Source: Bacteroides sp. OF04-15BH | GTDB lineage: Bacteria > Bacteroidota > Bacteroidia > Bacteroidales > Bacteroidaceae | Assembly (NCBI RefSeq): GCF_003477995.1 | Contig: NZ_QUEM01000013.1 | Location: 31,297-95,296 of the forward strand | Direction: 5' to 3' | Length of the DNA stretch: 64,000 bases | In this document: piece by piece, positions 1 to 8,477 of the stretch | How positions within the stretch are numbered: position 1 is the stretch's first letter | Layout: every line of letters begins with the position of its first letter | Translations under genes and position numbers: made by a program | The notes under the pieces: generated by a model | Databases searched by the model: none | Told to the model about the DNA's origin: nothing | What the model saw: only the letters and a program-made list of their open reading frames with translations

Positions 1-898
1 GCAACGGATATTTTTTACCCTGATAAGAGATCGTAGCCGGAAGCCCGGTAGTAATACGGTCCACATAATACTCGTTGAGCGAGGTATGCACCTTGAAACG
101 GTCGGTCACCTTGATGGCGGCAATCTGTTCTCCGGCACCGACTTTCTGTCCAAGAGTCACACTGACAAAACTCAACTGTCCGTCGGCCGGAGCACGCACC
201 ACCAGATCTTCCAGACGCTCCACGCTCCGCTCCAGTTTTTTCTGGCTTCGGATACGGTCATTGCGCAACAGCTCGCGCCGTATTCCGTTCAGCACCGAAT
301 CGCTCCGGAGGCTCTGAAGCTGCAACTGGGTAGATTTCGTTTTATAACGGTATTCATCCTCCGACACTTCAAGCTGTGCCTTGCTGCGTATGCCCATGGC
401 ATATTCCTCTTTCTCCAGATTATAGCTCTTGCGGATCTTGTTCAGTTCATATTCCGCATTCAGAGTCTGCTGCTTCAGGGTGAGACTCTTCTGCTCCATC
501 TCCAGTTCCTGCTCCCGGTAGGACATACATTGCTTCTCCCACTCGTCGCGCTGATCTTCGATGTCGTGCATCAGAGTCGTATTCCCCAAAATCAGGATCG
601 TGTCGCCTTGCTTCATCTGTTTGCCGTCTTCGGCCACGATACGTTCCACATGACCGCCCTCGCGTGTGTTTACCATGAGCGTCATAATAGGCTGCACCAC
701 ACCTTCCACATCCACATACTCCAGAAAGTCGGCATGTTCTGCCTGTCCGGTCTGCACCTGATCGAGCTGAATCCGCAGGCGTTGCGGACCGGCCGCCTGC
801 ACCAGAGCATAGACGAGCAGAGCGGCCAGCACCACTCCACCGGCCAAAGCATAACGGTAACGCACGTACCAGGGTTTCTTCTTTAATTGAATATCCAT
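1..898 (-). CDS. HlyD-family periplasmic adaptor (partial, runs off left edge)
   Basis: Translating the complement from the ATG at 898 gives an open frame of about 299 residues to the window edge. It begins with a short basic cytoplasmic segment (MDIQLKKKPWYVRYR), then one membrane helix at about residues 16-35, then a biotinyl-lipoyl-like half motif and a long coiled-coil hairpin rich in E, K and Q. It ends in the returning lipoyl and beta-barrel part. This is the layout of membrane-fusion proteins that link an inner-membrane transporter to a TolC channel. It starts 42 bp after the stop of the TolC-like gene and shares its strand, so the two form an operon. The same pairing recurs at 14913-17488. 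The transporter itself probably lies beyond the left edge. Confidence 0.88.
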   Translation of the reverse strand, partial: MDIQLKKKPWYVRYRYALAGGVVLAALLVYALVQAAGPQRLRIQLDQVQTGQAEHADFLEYVDVEGVVQPIMTLMVNTREGGHVERIVAEDGKQMKQGDTILILGNTTLMHDIEDQRDEWEKQCMSYREQELEMEQKSLTLKQQTLNAEYELNKIRKSYNLEKEEYAMGIRSKAQLEVSEDEYRYKTKSTQLQLQSLRSDSVLNGIRRELLRNDRIRSQKKLERSVERLEDLVVRAPADGQLSFVSVTLGQKVGAGEQIAAIKVTDRFKVHTSLNEYYVDRITTGLPATISYQGKKYPL

Positions 899-940
899 AA
901 TATCTTTTTTTAAATGTTTCGTTTTTTCAGAGTTCATATT

Positions 941-2425
941 CTATCGCCGCAGTTCCGCCTCCTCCAGTTCATGGCTCAAAGGGCAACGGGTGCGGAAGTC
1001 GTATTGCGTCAGGCTGCGCAAACCGTAATACAATGTCCAGTATGTTCTCATGGAAGAAATGTAGCTGCGCTGTGCCGCATCCTTTTCGCTGGTGGCCGCA
1101 TTCAGATCCAGAATGGTGGATTTGCCCGAAAGATAGAGTTTCAGCGCCACTTCGTAACGCCTCCTTGCGGTCTGCTCCGTGCGCACCGCAATAGCCACCT
1201 GACGGGCCTGAAGATTAAACTGCCGCACCATTTTGCGCACATTCTGCTCAAAGTCGTCCACAGCCTGACTGACCTGTGTTTCGGTCAGCTCCATCTGCGA
1301 GCGGGCCACCCTTACCCGTCCGCGGCCACGCCCCCAGTCCAGAATCGGGAAAGCCAAGGACACCCGCACATACTGCTGGTTCAGCGGATCGCGGTAAGAG
1401 TCCTGAAAACGGTCGGCTGTCTGCGACAGTCCGAACTGCATATACAGGTCGGCTTTCAGTCCGCGCGAAGCTTTTGCCGAGGCGAGATTGCTCTTACTCT
1501 CCAAGATACGGCGCTTGAAGTTCTCGGGTTCGGGACTGTTTTCGTACGCCAGACGCAAAGCCTCATCTATCGGCACTTCAAAAGGTATGATGCTGTCGGT
1601 GGGAAGCACCTCAATATCCTGCCGGTCGCCCAATCCTAAAAAGGAACGGAGCGTCTGCATGGCGTCTTCCACATCCATACGTGCCTGCATCACATTGGCT
1701 TCTTCATTCAGCTTGTTTACCTCCAGCTGCAACATTTCATTCTCCGTAATACTGCCGATGCGGTAACGCCCCTGCGCATAGCGCCAGAGCGTATCGGCCG
1801 AAGCCTGATTGGAAAGGGCAATGTTCAGATTGGTCTGTGCCGAAGCCAACGCATAAAAGTAATTGCAGGTCTGCGATGCGATCAGCTCCAAGGTTTCGGC
1901 ATACGACTTCTGCGCCTCACGGTAACGCACCGGTTCGATACGCCGGTTCCATTTCAGACTGTTGTATCCGAAGAAGGACTGGTTGTAACCGATGGAAAAG
2001 GGTTTCGTATTATAAGAGGTAGTCCGTCCGCCCAACTCGTCCATCCGGTTTACGGAAGACTGGAGGAACAGATTACCGCCCGTGAACCACACATTCTGGC
2101 TGATGGTCAGCGACAGGTCGGTGTTCAGAGTATTCTGCGCCTTGAACTGTTCCGTACCGTCGGGCTGCGTCACCCGGTTAATCTGACGGTTCAGATAAGG
2201 GTCGGAAGAAAGGCTCACCTCGGGCAGATAGTTGGCCTTGAAAGAACGGTAGTTCCAATAGGCCGACCGGTAGGTATGCCGGGCTGCCTGTGCGTCGGGC
2301 GATGCCTTCTGGGCCTGAAGAATGGCTTCGGCCAAAGTGAAGGTCCGTTTGGTATCTTGGTCCTCGGCCAGCAGCGGAAGTGTTCCGACCAGCCATGCCG
2401 AAAAAAGCAGGAGTAAATGTTTCAT
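941..2425 (-). CDS. TolC-family outer-membrane efflux protein
   Basis: A 494-residue protein using the start at 2425, chosen because it places a clean signal peptide (MKHLLLLFSAWLVGTLPLLA) at the N-terminus; the frame itself is open to 2464. The mature part has two repeats of alpha-helical coiled coil with alternating short strands, including the typical segment around TVSQAVDDFEQNVR near residue 390, as in TolC/OEP channels. It would form the outer-membrane exit duct for the HlyD adaptor encoded next (gap of 42 bp). It is divergent from the sigma54-type regulator at 2641, and the intergenic region carries a candidate sigma54 promoter for this operon. Substrate unknown. Confidence 0.9.
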   Translation of the reverse strand: MKHLLLLFSAWLVGTLPLLAEDQDTKRTFTLAEAILQAQKASPDAQAARHTYRSAYWNYRSFKANYLPEVSLSSDPYLNRQINRVTQPDGTEQFKAQNTLNTDLSLTISQNVWFTGGNLFLQSSVNRMDELGGRTTSYNTKPFSIGYNQSFFGYNSLKWNRRIEPVRYREAQKSYAETLELIASQTCNYFYALASAQTNLNIALSNQASADTLWRYAQGRYRIGSITENEMLQLEVNKLNEEANVMQARMDVEDAMQTLRSFLGLGDRQDIEVLPTDSIIPFEVPIDEALRLAYENSPEPENFKRRILESKSNLASAKASRGLKADLYMQFGLSQTADRFQDSYRDPLNQQYVRVSLAFPILDWGRGRGRVRVARSQMELTETQVSQAVDDFEQNVRKMVRQFNLQARQVAIAVRTEQTARRRYEVALKLYLSGKSTILDLNAATSEKDAAQRSYISSMRTYWTLYYGLRSLTQYDFRTRCPLSHELEEAELRR

Positions 2426-2463
2426 GGTCTTCTTGTTTTTCGTCTGTTTTTCTCCTTTAGACA

Positions 2464-2479
2464 TTCAAAAACCGTGCCA
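2464..2479 (-). promoter_or_regulatory. Candidate sigma54 (-24/-12) promoter of the TolC-HlyD operon
   Basis: Read on the minus strand, the bases are TGGCACG-N4-TTGAA, against the sigma54 consensus TGGCACG-N4-TTGCA. The -24 GG is perfect and the -12 GC is GA. It sits 39 bp ahead of the chosen TolC start. An adjacent gene encodes a regulator with a sigma54-activator AAA+ domain, which makes the match much more likely to be functional. Confidence 0.72.
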
Positions 2480-2533
2480 AATGAATAATCCACTCAACAA
2501 CAGCAAGTTGGCAAAAAGGCTCTTTTAAAACGC

Positions 2534-2570
2534 CGTGCGTTTCCGCACAAAAATCGTGCGGAAACGCACG
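2534..2570. promoter_or_regulatory. Tandem palindromes, probable enhancer (UAS) for the sigma54 regulator
   Basis: CGTGCGTTTCCGCAC (2534-2548) and GTGCGGAAACGCACG (2556-2570) form a perfect 15-bp inverted repeat with a 7-nt spacer. Each arm also contains its own palindrome, GTGCG-N4-CGCAC, so the region can be read as two dimer sites with centres 21 bp apart, two helical turns. They lie 55-91 bp upstream of the candidate -24 element and also cover the place where the -33 element of the regulator's own promoter would be. That suggests activation of tolC-hlyD and autoregulation of the regulator. Confidence 0.75.
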
Positions 2571-2592
2571 CACAACACAAGCAGAAATGTTT

Positions 2593-2600
2593 TATCTTTG
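2593..2600 (+). promoter_or_regulatory. Bacteroidales -7 element (TATCTTTG) for the regulator-kinase operon
   Basis: TATCTTTG matches TAnnTTTG and lies 40 bp ahead of the ATG at 2641. No good TTTG is seen 20 bp upstream; that space is taken by the palindromes ending at 2570. Confidence 0.6.
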
Positions 2601-2640
2601 CCCCGTAGAAAAACAAGAAACCATAAAAACATAAAAAAAG

Positions 2641-4014
2641 ATGATGACTAAGGATGGAAAAATACTGATTATAGACGACAACGAAGATGTGCTCTTCGCC
2701 CTGAATCTGTTGCTGGAACCGGTGTTCGAAAAGATAAAGGTTACCACACAGCCGGACCGCATCCGCTATTTCATGGAAACCTATCAGCCGGACGTGATTC
2801 TGCTGGACATGAATTTCTGCCGGGACGCCATCAGCGGACAGGAAGGCTTTGAATATCTCGGGCAGATTCTGACGATAGACCCGCAGGCTGTCGTAGTGTT
2901 CATGACAGCGTATGCCGACACGGAGAAAGCCGTGCGCGCCATCAAGGCGGGCGCCACCGACTTTATCTCCAAACCGTGGGAAAAGGAAAAACTGCTGGCC
3001 ACCCTCTCCTCGGCGCTCAAGCTCAGTCAGTCCAAAAAGGAAATTGACCGTCTGCAGGAACAGGTATCGGCCCTGAAAGAGGGCGACGAACTGCCGGAAC
3101 TGATCGGAGAATCTCCGGCCATGCTTCAGGTCAAGGAAACCATCTATCAGTTGGCAGATACGAACGCCAATATCCTGATCTTGGGAGAAAACGGTACGGG
3201 CAAGGATGTTGTGGCCCGCATGGTGAAACACTTCTCTCCGCGCCGCCATGAGGCACTGATCACCATCGACTTGGGCAGCATTCCCGAACAGCTGTTCGAA
3301 AGTGAACTTTTCGGATACGAGAAAGGAGCCTTTACCGATGCGCGCACGTCCAAACCGGGACGTATGGAAATGGCTTCGGGCGGCACACTCTTCCTCGACG
3401 AAATCGGCAATCTGTCGCTTCCCATGCAGGCCAAGTTGCTTACAGCTCTGGAGAAGCGGTGCATCACCCGTCTGGGCGCGGTGGAAACGCGCGACATCGA
3501 CATCCGCCTCATCTGCGCCACCAATGCCAACCTCACCGCACAGGCTCAGGAAGGCAGTTTCCGTCAGGACCTGCTCTACCGCATCAACACCATCGAGCTG
3601 CACATCCCGCCTTTGCGTGAGCGTGGCGAGGACATCATCCTGCTGGCCATGCACTTTCTGAAACTGTATAACCGGAAATATAAAAAGAATATTACGGGAC
3701 TGAGCCGGGAAGCCAAAAGCAAACTGATGAAGTACAACTGGCCGGGCAATGTGCGCGAGCTGCAACATATCATGGAGCGCGCCGCCATTCTGAGCAATAA
3801 TCTGGTGCTGCGTCCCGAGGATCTGCTGTTGCCTTCCGACCGGGTGAAGGAACAAAAGGAAACGGAACTGGAAGAGCTGAATCTGGAGAAACTGGAACGG
3901 CGCGCCATAGAAAAGGCGGTGCGCCTCAGCAACGGCAATCTGACCTATGCCGCCGAACTGTTGGGCATCACACGCTTTGCCCTCTACCGGAAAATGAACA
4001 AACTGAATCTCTAA
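2641..4014 (+). CDS. NtrC-family sigma54-dependent response regulator
   Basis: A 457-residue protein with three domains. The receiver (about 5-125) has acidic D12/D13 and phospho-acceptor D56 in the sequence ILLDMN. The AAA+ sigma54-interaction domain (about 150-370) has Walker A GENGTGKD, Walker B GTLFLDEIG and the sigma54-contact loop reading GAFTDA, not the usual GAFTGA. A Fis-type helix-turn-helix closes the C-terminus (NGNLTYAAELLGITRFALYR). It should activate sigma54 promoters after phosphorylation by the kinase 12 bp downstream. The most likely target is the divergent tolC-hlyD operon, which carries a candidate -24/-12 promoter and paired palindromes. The start at 2641 or 2644 cannot be separated. 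Confidence 0.93.
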   Translation: MMTKDGKILIIDDNEDVLFALNLLLEPVFEKIKVTTQPDRIRYFMETYQPDVILLDMNFCRDAISGQEGFEYLGQILTIDPQAVVVFMTAYADTEKAVRAIKAGATDFISKPWEKEKLLATLSSALKLSQSKKEIDRLQEQVSALKEGDELPELIGESPAMLQVKETIYQLADTNANILILGENGTGKDVVARMVKHFSPRRHEALITIDLGSIPEQLFESELFGYEKGAFTDARTSKPGRMEMASGGTLFLDEIGNLSLPMQAKLLTALEKRCITRLGAVETRDIDIRLICATNANLTAQAQEGSFRQDLLYRINTIELHIPPLRERGEDIILLAMHFLKLYNRKYKKNITGLSREAKSKLMKYNWPGNVRELQHIMERAAILSNNLVLRPEDLLLPSDRVKEQKETELEELNLEKLERRAIEKAVRLSNGNLTYAAELLGITRFALYRKMNKLNL

Positions 4015-4026
4015 AACCGACGAGCC

Positions 4027-5301
4027 ATGAAAACGTATTCCTTTTATATCATTACCCACATCACCGGCATTGTGGCCTGCAGTCTTTTAGGCGCATTTTT
4101 GGGTACCCGCCATCTGTGGTTCTCCGTGACGGGCTGTGCCCTGCTGCTTCTGGTGCTGGCCATCCGGCTCTATCGCATCCAGATGCGGCAGACCAAGATG
4201 CTGCAACGGATTGTGGAGTGCGTCAGATCGCAATCGCTCTCCGAAAGGATCACCGCTCCATTCGAGAGCCGCACCATCGTACATCTGGCGCGGGAACTGA
4301 GTGTGCTGCTTCAGGATCAGAAAGAGAAAATGCAGAAGGAAGAAGCCCGTTTCCGCTACTACGAACAGTTGCTTCAGGAGGTGGATACCGCCCTGATTGT
4401 GGCCAACGCACAAGGCATCGTGGAATGGTGCAACTGTTCCGCCACCCGCCTGTTCGGCAGATCGGTACGCCTGCCGGAGTGCATCTGTCAGGCTCTGACC
4501 GAAGGACAAGAGGTGATGCACTATGAACACGAAGGCCGGCCGATGGATCTGGCCCTGTCGCAAAACCGCATGCTGGTGCAGGGACGCGAGTGCCGCATCA
4601 TCAGTCTGAAGAATCTGCACGGCACTCTGAACCGTACGGAAATGGAGGCCTGGCAGAAACTGATCCGGGTACTGACGCATGAGATCATGAATTCCATCAC
4701 TCCAATCATCTCCCTGTCGGACACACTGTGCGAACGGAGTAGCGAAGGTCCGCTGAGCGAATCGGCACAGCAGACCCTGCAACAGGGGTTGGGCATCATC
4801 CACCGGCGCTGCAAGGGACTGATGGAGTTTGTACAGAATTACCGTAAGCTGACGCGCATCGCTCCGCCCGTAAAGACACCCATTGAGGTAAGCGCCTTTC
4901 TGAAAGACCTGCAACGGCTGGTTGGCGGCACAGACATCCGCTTCACGGACGATACGCCCGCCGGCTGCGTCTGGCATGCCGACCGCGCCCAGATGGAACA
5001 GGTGTTCCTCAATCTGCTGAAGAATGCCCGTGAGGCCTGCCGCAACCGTACAGCACCGGAAATCATCGTGCGCGCCTGCAAACAAAAAAAGCGGATTGTA
5101 TTCACCATAAAAGATAATGGAGAAGGCATCCTGCCGGAAGTACGCGAACGGATCTTCGTTCCCTTCTTCACCACCAAGCCCAACGGTTCGGGCATCGGCC
5201 TGAGCCTGTGCCGCCAGATCGTTACCCTGCACGACGGCAGCATTCTGGTGCATTCCGAGCCGGACCGCGGCAGTGAATTCATTCTGGAGTTTGCAGAATA
5301 A
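4027..5301 (+). CDS. Membrane sensor histidine kinase with PAS domain
   Basis: A 424-residue kinase. Two membrane helices occupy roughly residues 7-45 with almost no periplasmic loop, so it probably senses within the membrane or cytoplasm. A HAMP-like or linker coiled coil and a PAS-like domain (about 115-195) follow. The HisKA segment has the phospho-acceptor H in RVLTHEIMNSITPI, and the HATPase_c domain has the N box NLLKNAREAC, then DNGEG and GSGIGLSL. It is co-transcribed with the sigma54 regulator (gap 12 bp). The H-box is strikingly like that of the second kinase at 7638-8477, so the two pairs share an ancestor. Confidence 0.92.
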   Translation: MKTYSFYIITHITGIVACSLLGAFLGTRHLWFSVTGCALLLLVLAIRLYRIQMRQTKMLQRIVECVRSQSLSERITAPFESRTIVHLARELSVLLQDQKEKMQKEEARFRYYEQLLQEVDTALIVANAQGIVEWCNCSATRLFGRSVRLPECICQALTEGQEVMHYEHEGRPMDLALSQNRMLVQGRECRIISLKNLHGTLNRTEMEAWQKLIRVLTHEIMNSITPIISLSDTLCERSSEGPLSESAQQTLQQGLGIIHRRCKGLMEFVQNYRKLTRIAPPVKTPIEVSAFLKDLQRLVGGTDIRFTDDTPAGCVWHADRAQMEQVFLNLLKNAREACRNRTAPEIIVRACKQKKRIVFTIKDNGEGILPEVRERIFVPFFTTKPNGSGIGLSLCRQIVTLHDGSILVHSEPDRGSEFILEFAE

Positions 5302-5321
5302 TCTATTTTCAGAAGCATTTG

Positions 5322-5353
5322 TTTGCGGATTGAACTTTTGTTTCCTATATTTG
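5322..5353 (+). promoter_or_regulatory. Bacteroidales promoter: TTTG - 20 bp - TATATTTG
   Basis: The -33 element TTTG lies at 5322-5325 and the -7 element TATATTTG at 5346-5353, with a 20-bp spacer. It sits 40 bp ahead of the lipoprotein start at 5394, so that gene is transcribed separately from the regulator-kinase pair. Confidence 0.75.
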
Positions 5354-5393
5354 GCTCAGCTTATACTTTTTTTCACTTAAAAACCTAATCATT

Positions 5394-7508
5394 ATGAAAC
5401 AACCATTCAAGAAAGTCCGAACCATGCTTCCATTACTCTGTACCCTCACGTGGGGAACCGTGCCCCTGATAGTGGGAAGCACACTTCTGGCCTCCTGCGA
5501 CATTATCAATGTGGGCGGAGAAGAAGACGATGACGAACATGATGGAGAAGGCGGTAATATAGAAGAGCCGTCATTACCCAGCGAAGGCGAAACCAGCGAT
5601 GGCAAAGCACCGTATGTCCGGTTCCAGACAGACACCCTGCGCCTGCCCGCTTATCAGAAAGAAGCTTTCAATCTGGCATACGAGACCAATGTCTACAATG
5701 GATATTATATGCTCGAAAGCCTGAAAAACTACAAGGATTCGGGAGAATATGCCCAGCAGGAACCTGACTTCATCCTGCAGTATCCCGAAGGAAATATATT
5801 TGTGGAACAGAAAACTCTGAATCTGGATTTTTACAACAACCACACTCCGAAACCGAAGTTCGACCACATTCTGATTTATCAAAGAATGTCCGACAAGGAT
5901 ACTCTGATCGGCAAGTTACCGGTTGTGCAGGAAGTGGGTGCCAGCATCACCCCCAAGGTTGCGAAGGCAGACCTGAACAGCGTGACGCTGGAGCTGAATC
6001 CGCACAACGGAGCTACCCAATATGCTATCCACGTCAGTCAGGACTCCATTCCGCTTGCCAGCATCATTCGGGATGTAAACGAAGGCATGGACAAACTGTT
6101 CACTTCTACATCGACGCTTCCGGCCAACCGGATGCATGTGGTGGAGAACCTGCAGGATGCTACCGGATATTATGCCTACATCATGGCATACGACCAGGAG
6201 AACAACGCCGGTGCCATTACCATGATTCCTTTTGCTACAAGCATACGCAACAGCGAAGATGATCTGGTTCTGGAAATCTCCCTGAATCCGCTGAACAACT
6301 TCACGGCCTATCTTCCCTTTGAGGGCAACGTCAAGGGAGTTGTCGACTGGGGCGACGGCAACAGCGAGGCAGTCAACACCTACATCGGCTCGGCTGGGGA
6401 ACTGAACCATCACTACGACCGGATATCCAGCGTGACCAAAAAGCAAATCCGCTTCCGCGGCAGTGTGGACTATCTGACTTCTACATCCACCTACAAGGAC
6501 TATATCCGCAACTCGCTCACCGGCATCGTACAATGGGGAAGACCCAATCTGAAGACCATCAGTTTCCGGGAAGTGAAAACCCTGAAGACCCTGCCCAAGG
6601 ACACCCGCGGCGCACTGGCCGATCTGGAAAGCCTGGATGAATGTTTCTACAAATGCACGGCTCTGGAGACACTGCCCGAAGGTCTGTTTACCTATGCCAG
6701 CAAGGTGAGCAGTTTCAACCGCACCTTCTACGGATGCACCTCGCTCCGCTCTGTGCCGGCCGACCTCTTTGCCGCGGCCAAGAATGCGACCTCTTTCTAC
6801 TACACCTTCTTTGAATGCAGTGCGCTGACCTCTGTTCCGGAAGATCTGTTTGCCCAGAATACCCAGGCCAATAACATGAATGAGATTTTTGCCTACTGCA
6901 CCTCATTGGAAAGCATTCCGGCCGGACTGTTCCGCAACAATGCCAACCTGAACTCCATGAGATCTGCCTTCACCCACTGCACTTCTCTGAAGACTATTCC
7001 GCAAGGACTGCTTTCTGCCTGCAGCAGAGTTACCGTTCTCGGCGAGGTACATTACCCAGCCAACAACTCGGCATCGGGTATTTTCTCGGATTGCACCGCT
7101 CTGGAAAGCATTCCGGAAGACCTGTTCTCTGCCATGACGAATCTGGAAAATGCTCCGGGAATTTTTGACGGCTGCACCGCTCTGAAAGCCATTCCGGAAA
7201 ACCTGTTTGCCAACAACAAGAAACTGCGCAAAATAGAATTTGCCTTTTCAGGCTGCAAGTCGCTGACCAGTCTGCCGACCGGACTGTTTGACCAGAACCT
7301 CATGCTGGAAAGTATCTACAATGTCTTCGCCGGCTGTTCCTCACTCCGCGGAGAAAGCCCCTATACCGTGATTGACGGCAAAAAGGTGCATCTGTACGAG
7401 CGAGGCAATTATCCGGACTATTTCCTGAGCATTGCCAGCTATTCGGATACTTTCAAAGGTTGTACCAACCTGTCGGATTACGGACAGATGCCCGAACTCT
7501 GGAAATAA
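5394..7508 (+). CDS. BspA-like leucine-rich-repeat surface lipoprotein
   Basis: A 704-residue protein. A long signal peptide ends in the lipobox LLAS-C35, followed within ten residues by an extended acidic tract (EEDDDEHD). Acidic residues after the lipid cysteine are the Bacteroidota signal for flipping lipoproteins to the cell surface. Residues about 90-300 look like beta-sandwich domains, and about 310-350 resembles a PKD-like fold (VDWGDGNS). From about 415 to the end there are roughly ten repeats of the pattern F-x-x-C-T/S-x-L-x-S/T-I/V-P-x-x-L-F, a BspA-type repeat with conserved Cys. The likely role is adhesion or ligand binding. It has its own promoter and terminator. Confidence 0.8.
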   Translation: MKQPFKKVRTMLPLLCTLTWGTVPLIVGSTLLASCDIINVGGEEDDDEHDGEGGNIEEPSLPSEGETSDGKAPYVRFQTDTLRLPAYQKEAFNLAYETNVYNGYYMLESLKNYKDSGEYAQQEPDFILQYPEGNIFVEQKTLNLDFYNNHTPKPKFDHILIYQRMSDKDTLIGKLPVVQEVGASITPKVAKADLNSVTLELNPHNGATQYAIHVSQDSIPLASIIRDVNEGMDKLFTSTSTLPANRMHVVENLQDATGYYAYIMAYDQENNAGAITMIPFATSIRNSEDDLVLEISLNPLNNFTAYLPFEGNVKGVVDWGDGNSEAVNTYIGSAGELNHHYDRISSVTKKQIRFRGSVDYLTSTSTYKDYIRNSLTGIVQWGRPNLKTISFREVKTLKTLPKDTRGALADLESLDECFYKCTALETLPEGLFTYASKVSSFNRTFYGCTSLRSVPADLFAAAKNATSFYYTFFECSALTSVPEDLFAQNTQANNMNEIFAYCTSLESIPAGLFRNNANLNSMRSAFTHCTSLKTIPQGLLSACSRVTVLGEVHYPANNSASGIFSDCTALESIPEDLFSAMTNLENAPGIFDGCTALKAIPENLFANNKKLRKIEFAFSGCKSLTSLPTGLFDQNLMLESIYNVFAGCSSLRGESPYTVIDGKKVHLYERGNYPDYFLSIASYSDTFKGCTNLSDYGQMPELWK

Positions 7509-7575
7509 AAGATCATAGCCTCTCATCTTATATTACTCCCCTGGAGGTAATGTTTTACTTACAGGGAAGTAATAG

Positions 7576-7617
7576 ATTACCCCCGGCGCAGTAATTCCTT
7601 ACTGTGCCGGGGGTAAT
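7576..7617. terminator. Bidirectional terminator between convergent genes
   Basis: A 19-bp stem (ATTACCCCCGGCGCAGTAA at 7576-7594 against its near-perfect complement at 7599-7617) with a 4-nt loop, followed by T-rich sequence. It separates the convergent ends of the lipoprotein gene (7508) and the kinase gene (7638). Confidence 0.85.
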
Positions 7618-7637
7618 TTCATTTTATCCTCTTCCGT

Positions 7638-8477
7638 TTACCGGATCATAAAAGTTACCGTATAACCGCTCACCGGCCTTTCGGCCAGCGTAAGCATATA
7701 TCCCTGACGAACCATCAGCTGACGCGACAAGGACAGTCCGATACCCGAACCGGTTTTCTTGGTCGTAAAGAAAGGAACGAATATCTCACAAGCCACATCT
7801 GCCGGAATAGGCATACCGTTGTTGCTGACATAAAGACCGTCGCGCCAACGGACGTCCATCTTCGTGGCACCGGCTTCAAGGGCGTTCTTCACCAGATTAA
7901 TCAGCACCTGCCGCCACATGTTCTCGTCCAGACTGAGGATGACGGACGGCTCTATATTCAGATGCCATTCCAAATCGGGATAGAGTGCCCGAATGCTTTC
8001 CACAAAAGGACACAAGACCACCTCTTCGAGATTAGGCTCCTGCAGACTGGTCAGCTTGCGATAGCTGTCTACAAAAGCCGAGAGTCCGCAACTGGTTTCA
8101 TAAATGGCCCGGATGCCTTCTTCATAAAAACTGCCCTTGATCTTGGGATGATTCAGATACGCCTGACTGATGCTGGAGATAGGCGCTGTGGCATTCATGA
8201 TTTCATGCGTCAGCACACGTGTCAGGCGTTGCCAGGACTCCACTTCATTTTGGGCCAACAAACGGCTGATGTCCTCGCTCAGATCATTCACCGTACGCTG
8301 GAGCGCACGCTCGCCGAAGAACAGTCCCTTGACCGGCAAGCGGTGGGCAAAATCACGGTTGCGCACCGCCTCCCGGAGCAGAAAGGCCCGCTCCTCAAGC
8401 AGTTTCTGATGGCGGTAGAACCAGATTCCGGCCCACAGAACAACTATCCCGACAATCACCACACCGTAAATCATCAT
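7638..8477 (-). CDS. Histidine kinase with minimal sensor part
   Basis: A 279-residue kinase with a single N-terminal membrane helix (about residues 3-20) and no recognisable sensory domain. The HisKA H is in RVLTHEIMNATAPI, and the HATPase_c domain has NLVKNALEAG and GSGIGLSLSRQL. Its start codon overlaps the stop of the response-regulator gene in an ATGA (8474-8477), so the two proteins are translationally coupled. With no input domain it may sense through the membrane helix or a partner, perhaps the divergent outer-membrane barrel or the FtsX permeases. Typical kinases of this class exceed 350 residues. Confidence 0.9.
   Translation of the reverse strand: MMIYGVVIVGIVVLWAGIWFYRHQKLLEERAFLLREAVRNRDFAHRLPVKGLFFGERALQRTVNDLSEDISRLLAQNEVESWQRLTRVLTHEIMNATAPISSISQAYLNHPKIKGSFYEEGIRAIYETSCGLSAFVDSYRKLTSLQEPNLEEVVLCPFVESIRALYPDLEWHLNIEPSVILSLDENMWRQVLINLVKNALEAGATKMDVRWRDGLYVSNNGMPIPADVACEIFVPFFTTKKTGSGIGLSLSRQLMVRQGYMLTLAERPVSGYTVTFMIR

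Noticed and set aside
2494..4059. Long antisense open frame (521 codons) opposite the sigma54 regulator
   Set aside because: Composition with many H, Q and F residues and no motif; it is the shadow of a GC-rich coding gene with perfect domain matches on the other strand.
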